From positions 64,955,824-65,019,823 of the forward strand of contig CM047807.1 of assembly GCA_026214975.1 (NCBI GenBank): a stretch of 64,000 nt of DNA, given 5' to 3'. Every line of letters begins with the position of its first letter. Positions within the stretch are counted from its first letter, which is position 1. Made by a program: the position numbers and the translations under genes. A model generated the notes under the pieces. That model had not been told where the DNA came from. It made no database searches and saw nothing but the letters and a program-made list of their open reading frames with translations. Below, piece after piece: positions 57,767 to 64,000 of this stretch. Origin of the DNA: Gentiana macrophylla. Its lineage: Eukaryota; Streptophyta; Magnoliopsida; Gentianales; Gentianaceae.

Positions 57767-59907
57767 TGTTTGGAATAAAATTTAGTTTTGATGATGATTC
57801 ATCTTATTCAAGAACATGTTTGTTTACACCCCATTGACAAAGCTGTAACGAGCCGAACCACCTGGCAGGGTTCGGCTCGGCTCGGTGTGTTCGAACCTTA
57901 GGCTCGGCTCGGCTCGAAATGGCCGAGCCTTATATTTCATTATTCGGCTCGGGTTCGGTCTGGTATTTGGGGAAAAAGCTCGGCTCGGTTCGGCTCGAAC
58001 ATGTCGAACTGTTCGAACATGTTCGGCTCGAATCGGGTTTTAAAAAATCGAAACATGTTCGGCTGGGTTTTAAAAAACATGTTCGGCTCGAACTGTATAT
58101 GAATTTTTGATATCCGAGCCGAACAAGTTCGAACATGTTCGGCTCGACCACCGAATATCTAATTTGTAAGGTTCGGCTCGAAGTTCGAACCCACGAAACG
58201 AGCCCGAATCGAGCTTTTTCGAGCCGAATACTCCGGATCGAATCGAATACTTAGGTTCATTTACAGCCCTACCCATTGATGAAGTGCTGAAACTAGCAGT
58301 TATAGTGAAAGGCTAAAAGATGTCTAGAAAACTAAATGTATAAATTTTACTAGAGTCTAATAATTGTATAAGTTATACCAGACAAGCACTGTAATAGTTA
58401 GAAGTGTCGTAAAACTAAAAACTGGAAATCATCTAAGAAACTGGAAAGACAGTTATCTGAAACTGACTCAGACTACACCAAGAATAGACACTCACTCATA
58501 ACTGAAGAAGGTAAGTTCGCTGAGAGACATAGACTCAGTTGAATTATCTAGAAGACAGAAGAACTTAGGGTTCAAACTCAGTTTATGAAGACCAAGTCGA
58601 GACTATAAAGTTAGACTTCAGGCAAGTTTGTGGTGACCTGAACTTTATGGATCTTGTATGAAGACCTAAGAATCATAAGGAAAATGAAATCTTAGATGAT
58701 ATATGCTTATGGTGTACTTTGGTTAAGTCAATTATAATCATATGAAGAATTGGAGTACTGATATTTGAAGAAGAGTAAAATCTCAGTTAATGCTCCAAGT
58801 CAGTCAAGAAACTGACAACTGACGAACTCAGTATAAAACGATCAGGAAACTCAGTTTTATAAGTCAGTCATCCAACCAACTGATAGTACAGTCGAACGTT
58901 GTAAGGGAAGCAATTCTATTGGATGAAATACTAACAAGTCAGAACGGTCACAATATATAGCCATTACAAGATCGGCAATGTTACAATTCAAATTCAAGCG
59001 AAATGAACATCGGACCTCACACTATAAATAGAGGGCCTTGCACATATGATCAACATCAAGAATAAACAAGATTACAAGCATTTTTTTGTGCAAGAGTCTA
59101 GTTCATTCGATTTATCGTCTATATCTACGCTAACAAGATCAATAGAGAATTTCTTCAAGTGTTCAAGCTACACAGAATTTATTCAAAATCTGACACTTTG
59201 AAGAACCACAAACAAGAATCAATTTTTAATGATTCTCAACCCAAATTTGATTCTTAATCAAAGGTTCAGACTGTGAAGCAATCCGGTGAAGGATTAGCCA
59301 AGGACAGATTGTATCGCTGATGGGTAGATCGTGTTTTTGTGGTAGTGGTGAAGAGGCATACGTAACCCCTCAAGGACCAGTGGCTCAAGCATTTGAAGAG
59401 CAGCAAGCCAACCTGTTCTTTAACTGTTTAGATAGTGAAGCTAGGATTAGCCAAGGACTATTGTTTAGGACTCTTTGTAAGAGCTCACCTCAAGAAGTTC
59501 TAGTGGAATTTTCCTCCTACACCACATGGGAAGAGAGGATTGACAGGATTACACCACCTGAAACCTCTATAACTCTTGTTTCATTTACTTTACGCATTTA
59601 AATTCTACTTACAACATTTATTATTGTTTACACAAAGATATCAAGAACTCGATTGTTGCACTGAATCACAGCTCACAAACTGACATTCATCAGAATTCAG
59701 TTTAGCACACTCAGCATTCACAGAGAATAACAAGATCAAGAAAATGGCTAAAAATTATATCCGCTGCCGGTTGACTCAGGTTGTTATTAGTCTGTTTGAC
59801 TTAGACCACTCGATCGACAACCGCTGGGTTTTTAATCGAACCTAAATCGCTTAAATCCAGTTCCACCCCCTCTCTAAACTTTTGTTAGCCTTTCCAATGG
59901 ACCAACA
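57767..59907 (+). repeat. Copia-D 5' LTR, containing a MITE
   Basis: Begins TGTTTGGAATAAAATTTAG and ends ATGGACCAACA. Without the MITE and one duplication it is 1699 bp. TATA box: ACTATAAATAGAGGG at 59021-59035. Homologous to the Copia-A LTR. Confidence 0.88.
57838..58271. mobile_element. hAT-like MITE
   Basis: 434 bp flanked by a perfect 8-bp duplication CCCATTGA (57830-57837, 58272-58279). The right terminus reads TTTACAGCCCTA and the left CAAAGCTGTAACGAGCC, imperfect inverted ends of the CAGGGCTGTAAA type. The interior is packed with direct and inverted TTCGGCTCG units (GAGCCGAAC on the other strand), giving strong fold-back. No coding capacity. It needs a hAT transposase from elsewhere. 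Confidence 0.88.
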
Positions 59908-59908
59908 A

Positions 59909-59920
59909 TTGGTATCAGAG
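59909..59920 (+). promoter_or_regulatory. Copia-D primer-binding site (initiator-Met tRNA)
   Basis: TTGGTATCAGAG one base after the LTR end CCAACA. Confidence 0.88.
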
Positions 59921-60029
59921 AAGAGTTTTCTTTTCTAACTAAGACTCATTTTCTCTATTCCTCCTCTAGTTGTTCTTATAGAAAAGCTCAGTTTTCAGTC
60001 TTTTTATAATCAGCTTTCACTCACTCACA

Positions 60030-61985
60030 ATGGATAACAATCAGTATGCCAGACAAATGCTTATTTGCAACATGGATAGATTTGATGAATACAAACGTTG
60101 TATGCAGGCTTTTCTAGCAGCCACTCATGACGAGATGATGGACGTACCCACTGATGGACCAATCCCGATTACTTACATGCAGACTGTTGATGGAAATCAA
60201 GTTCAAGTTCCAAAGCCCAAGGCTGAATGGACTAGTGATGATCACAAGCGAAACAATCTCAACAACGTTGCTATGGATTATATCCTAAGAACTCTTGATA
60301 GCAACATGTACATGAAGGTGAAAGATTGCACTACTGCTAAGTGGATGTGGGAAAAACTTCAGTTAGTATGTGAAGGTACCGACTCAATCAAGGAGAATAA
60401 GATCTTAGTTGCAAAGCAGAAGTTTGAGAATTTCAAGATGAAATCCAGAGAGACCATTTACCAAATAGAGACAAGATTCATCGCAATCATGGATGAACTA
60501 GACCTACTCAAGATTGAACATACAAAGAAAGTAATCAATACAAGAATCTTGAAGGCCTTGCCCATGTGTTGGACGATGAAGGTCACTGCTATGGAAGAAT
60601 CTAGAAGACTTGACATAGAGGATTCCTTCAAAAATCTTCTCAGGTCGAAAAGCTTATGAATTCAGTGAAGATTTTACAAGCACAGCTGCAATAATCAAAG
60701 CTCTGGAAGAACCTAAAAACCGGAGCACTTGCATCAACATCAAATGATACTCAAGAAACATCCACAAATAATCTTCAACAATTGGATGAAATGGAAGAAC
60801 AAATGGCACATATGATGAGCAGAATCAGAAGGATGAAGAATGTTCATCCAGTAACTCAAAAATACATCAAGAAGACTCCTGAGAAAAGGAAAGATGATGA
60901 ATATCTTTGCTCCAACTTTAAGAAGCCTGGTCACTACAAAGCTGAATGTCCAGAACTGACCAAGAAGACTCAGCAACGAAGAACTGGAAGAAGAGCATTG
61001 CTAGCTGGAGATGAATCTGACTACGAAGCTGGTACAAAAAGGTTATCTGATGATACAGCTTTAATGGCTCACATGGAAGATTTCAATGAGGTATGTGAAT
61101 GAAATTTCAAATACAGCTCAGCTCAGATTTCCATGCAAAATGCATGTTCTTCAACAGCCAATTCCAATCCAAAGAACTCAGAATTAGAAGAAACTCTTGA
61201 TGAGTTGATGAGTCAGCTTGTCACCATACAGGCTAGTTATGAATCAATCAAAGCTGAGAAAGAAGTTCTAATTCTAGAAGTCAAAAGATTGAAAGATGAG
61301 TTGAACACGTTAAAACTAAGCATAACTGATAAGGGAATGAATCAGTATCAGCCTACTGCATCAGCAGCAGCAGCTGAATCTTTTGCTCAATCTAGTTCAA
61401 CCACTGGATTCAAATCAGGCAAGCCATACAGAGATAGAACTGGCTTAGGATTTGATACTCAGCAAACTTCAAAAGCAGGAACGAGTAAGGTAACTGAACT
61501 TAACACAAAAACTGGTGTTAAGTTCGTAGCTGAACAAAGTCCTCAAACTGATATGTATGCTAAACCAGTGAAACTAGTTCTACGTGAATTAAATCAGTCT
61601 CAACATCAATTTTCAAATAAGTCAGCTGCAAACAATAAAGTCAATCAAAAAGGTAAAACAACTGCACATCATGAAAATCAAAAAAGTAGATCAACTGCTG
61701 AATCTACTAAAGCTAATCAGGCTAAGAACTAGAAAAACTTTAGTCAAAGTAAATCCAAGAAAATCAAATATTCAAAGATTCACAAAGTCAGGGGGAAAGG
61801 CAGATTATTTCCAACTGATGATGACTGGAATTTTTATGAATCTACTATTAAAACTGAAAGAAACAATCATTTCTGACAAAAACTTATTACAAGTTTCAGT
61901 CTATAGGTCAGCAGAGGGATCATTTCAGTCCTCAGCAAAAACCTCAGTATCAAGGTCAGCACAGACCTCAGTACAAAAGAAATGA
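60030..61985 (+). pseudogene. Copia-D gag (decayed)
   Basis: The ATG at 60030 opens MDNNQYARQMLICNMDRFDE, the usual copia gag start, and continues through the capsid-like region (KRNNLNNVAMDYILRTLD, AKWMWEKLQLVCEGTD, FENFKMKSRETIYQIETRF) to 60659. After a frameshift, 60782-61102 carries the nucleocapsid knuckle CSNFKKPGHYKAEC, whose second Cys is replaced by Phe, followed by basic residues. 61133-61732 holds a long heptad-like coiled coil (EETLDELMSQLVTIQASYES, KAEKEVLILEVKRLKDELNT) and a Ser/Gln-rich tail with RTGLGFDTQ. A coiled coil after the knuckle is typical of Sirevirus gag. Stop codons near 61100 and 61730 and frameshifts break it. Confidence 0.85.
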
Positions 61986-62230
61986 TGGTTATCACTCAAG
62001 TTTCAATAATAGAAAGCATCATGGAAATCAGTTTCAGCCAAAAGACCTGAGAGATCCTATAAATAAGACACAGTCCAAAGCATAGATACTATGAGAGTGT
62101 GGCTTACATATATGAAAACAAGTGCAACAATATCTGAAGAATAACTAAAGGATATATTCCCAAGGTTGTACTGACAACTGACCCCCATGGATCCAAACAG
62201 AGTTGGGTACCTAAAAATGTTTAATTTATT
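61986..62230 (+). mobile_element. Copia-D gag-pol junction, degraded
   Basis: Short frames rich in Gln, His and Asn remain (61986-62080). AACAGAGTTGGGTACCTAAAAA (62197) precedes the protease, as expected for the KxxWVPK-type lead into copia protease. No frame stays open. Confidence 0.6.
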
Positions 62231-64000
62231 TTGCAGGATATTTGGTACTTTGACAGTGGATGCTCAAGGCACATGACAAAGATCAAGGACTGTCTAAGTA
62301 ATTTTATTGCAAAAGACGGACCAAAAGTCAATTTTGGAAGTAAAGACAAACCTGGATATACCAAGGGTTATGGTACTTTGATCGAAAATGGACTAACAAT
62401 CAAGAATGTATCTTATGTACAAGGATTACATTACAATCTACTCAAAGACCAATCAATTACGTGATATGGGATACAGAGTCACGCTTTGACAAAGATTACT
62501 TGCATTGTCGCCGGTGAAACGCATTTCAAGTTGTTCTAGCCGAGAAGAAAAGAGAATATGTATGTTGTAGATTGGACTACAACTGTCGCAGAAACTTGTT
62601 CACTTGTGCATACCAAATCAGAAGTCAGTTGGTTATGGCACAAGAAACTGAGTCATCTTAACTTCGATGACATCAACACACTTGTCAAGAAACGGTTGGT
62701 AATTGGACTACCTGAGATTACCTACAAGAAGGATAGCTTGTGTGACGCCTGTCAAAAAGGAAAACAAGTGAAAGCTAGTTTTAAGACTAAATCTCAGCAT
62801 TCAATAGCAAGAATCCTGGAACTACTACATATGGATTTATTTGGACCTATCACACTAATCAGTATCAGTGGAAAGAAGTACACATTGGTGGTAGTAGATG
62901 ATTATTCAATACACTTGGGTTATTTTCTTAACTAAGAAATGTGAAACCAAGCAAAGGCTTACAGAACTCCTCAAGAAACTTCAAAATCAGAAGAGTGTAT
63001 CAGTTGTCAAGATATGATCAGATAAAGGAACTGAATTCCTCAATAATGTGATTATCGAATACTGTGAAGAAAATGGTGTTTTACATCAACTTTTAGCCAC
63101 AACAACGCCTCAACAAAATGGTGTAGCTGAAAGAAGAAATAGAACACTCCAAGAAGCAGGAAGGACTATGATCTGTGAAGCAAAATTGCCTGAAAGATAT
63201 TGGGCAGAAGCAATCAACACAGCTTCGTACACACAGAACAGAGCTCTCATGAATAAGATCCATGAGAAGACACCTTATAAAATTTGGAATGGATGAAAAC
63301 CAAATGTTTCATACTTTCATGCTTTTGGGAGCAAGTGTTTCATAAACAATAATGGAAAAGATCAACTTCATGTTTTTCAGCCCAAAGCTGATGAAGGAAT
63401 ATTTTTGGGATATTTAAGTATTAGCAAAGCATTCAGAGTACTGAACAAAATGACACTCAATCATGAAGAATCAATACACGTAGTATTTGATGAACCAAAC
63501 TTTCCTGGTGAAGAAACTGAAATCGGACTGAGAAAGCAGCTTCTCACCCTCGCCATCGGTTTTACTAATCGGTTTATCCGACATTGGAAGAATAAGGATC
63601 TCAGAATCATCAGATCAAGATCAACCTCAGTTTACCACAACTGAACCACCTACAGTTGAACAACATGATTCTGACCCGGTTCAAGATTATCAAGATGAAG
63701 AAAATCAAGAACAAATTCCTGAAGAACCAGTTCAACAGAATATAGATCCCTTGATGCAACCCCCAGTACAACAATGGATGAGGAATCATCCTGAAGAACA
63801 GGTGATTGGTGATACTCAAGATGTTGTTCGAACAAGACATCAACTAGATGCAATGATTGCATGTTTCCTATCTCAATCTGAACCCAAAGAGATAGAAGAA
63901 GCTTTAAAAGATCCAGATTGGATTTTAGCTATGCAAGAAGAACTGAATGAGTTTGAAAGAAATCAAGTATGGGAGTTGGTAGACAAACCAGATCATGTTA
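62231..64000 (+). pseudogene. Copia-D pol: protease, integrase, start of RT (decayed, cut by window end)
   Basis: Aspartic protease: WYFDSGCSRHMTK (about 62240), with DSG as active site. The integrase zinc-binding region follows as WLWHKKLSHLNFDDINTL and CDACQKGKQ (62630-62770). The core has LLHMDLFGPI (about 62822), then after a frameshift near 62915 SDKGTEF (63019, preceded by a stop) and NGVAERRNRTLQEA (63118), which supply the D, D and E positions. An acidic linker with DPDWILAMQEELNEFERN (63905-63965) starts the reverse transcriptase, and the window ends there. Stops at about 62460, 63015 and 63294 and several frameshifts make it inactive. The catalytic YVDD motif is beyond the window. 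Confidence 0.88.

Larger units (their letters stand above)
57767..64000 (+). mobile_element. Copia-D, Sirevirus-like copia element (5' two thirds)
   Basis: The 5' LTR (57767-59907), primer site (59909), gag (60030-about 61990) and pol (62231 onward) are in order on the plus strand, and the window ends in the reverse transcriptase. A large gag with a coiled coil, the protease context DSGCSRHMT and the H-x-H-C-C segment fit Sireviruses by inference. It follows LARD-3 interior sequence without that element's 3' LTR, so it most likely inserted there. Confidence 0.9.

Overview
The window is nuclear DNA of a flowering plant with a large, repeat-rich genome, most likely a eudicot (lineage is inference). 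The evidence is its plant-type transposon set: copia elements primed by initiator-Met tRNA, Ty3/gypsy-like elements primed by tRNA-Asp, a chromodomain gypsy element, a plant L1-type LINE, a CACTA (En/Spm-like) transposon and a hAT-like MITE. I find no intact host gene, no rRNA or tRNA gene and no CRISPR. About 99% of the window can be assigned to transposons inserted into one another, and most boundaries are fixed to the base by target-site duplications (TSDs).

Left half (1-34178). The 3' end of a plus-strand copia element (Copia-A; 1-474, 32214-32392, LTR 32393-34178) is split by Copia-B (475-32208, TSD GTCAA), a very large non-autonomous copia-type element. Copia-B carries four insertions. 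Its 5' LTR holds LARD-1 (2160-9709, minus, TSD GTATT). Its internal region holds a 1-kb retroposon (10323-11303, 20-bp TSD) and a 6.3-kb CACTA element (11400-17738, TSD ACA) with a spliced gene-like structure. Its 3' LTR holds a nearly full-length LINE (23508-30555, 17-bp TSD), itself interrupted by a solo LTR (26172-27550). The rest of Copia-B's interior has no recognisable gag-pol but has several internal repeat families.

Middle (34179-54573). 585 bp of probably unique DNA (34179-34763) precedes a minus-strand copia element (Copia-C, 3' LTR at 34764-36165). Its pol is cut into three collinear pieces. LARD-2 (37146-52273, TSD TTGTC) separates the RNase H halves, and a solo LTR (52935-54380, TSD TATAC) splits the reverse transcriptase. 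The second LTR of LARD-2 was hit by a minus-strand chromodomain gypsy element (Tekay/Del-like, 41806-50977) with decayed but complete gag, protease, RT, RNase H, integrase and chromodomain regions.

Right end (54574-64000). LARD-3 (5' LTR 54574-56306 and a perfect tRNA-Asp primer site) interrupts Copia-C. Copia-D (57767 to beyond the window, plus), a Sirevirus-like element with gag, protease, integrase and the start of RT, follows LARD-3 interior sequence and probably inserted into it. Its 5' LTR contains a 434-bp hAT-like MITE (57838-58271, TSD CCCATTGA).

Nothing here looks capable of moving alone: all coding regions have stops or frameshifts. The best candidates for novelty are the gene-like exon set in the CACTA element, a ~350-bp block shared by two unrelated non-autonomous elements, a promoter module and GC-rich palindromic arrays recurring in different LTR families, and a 96-nt intron-like insert between gag and protease of the gypsy element.
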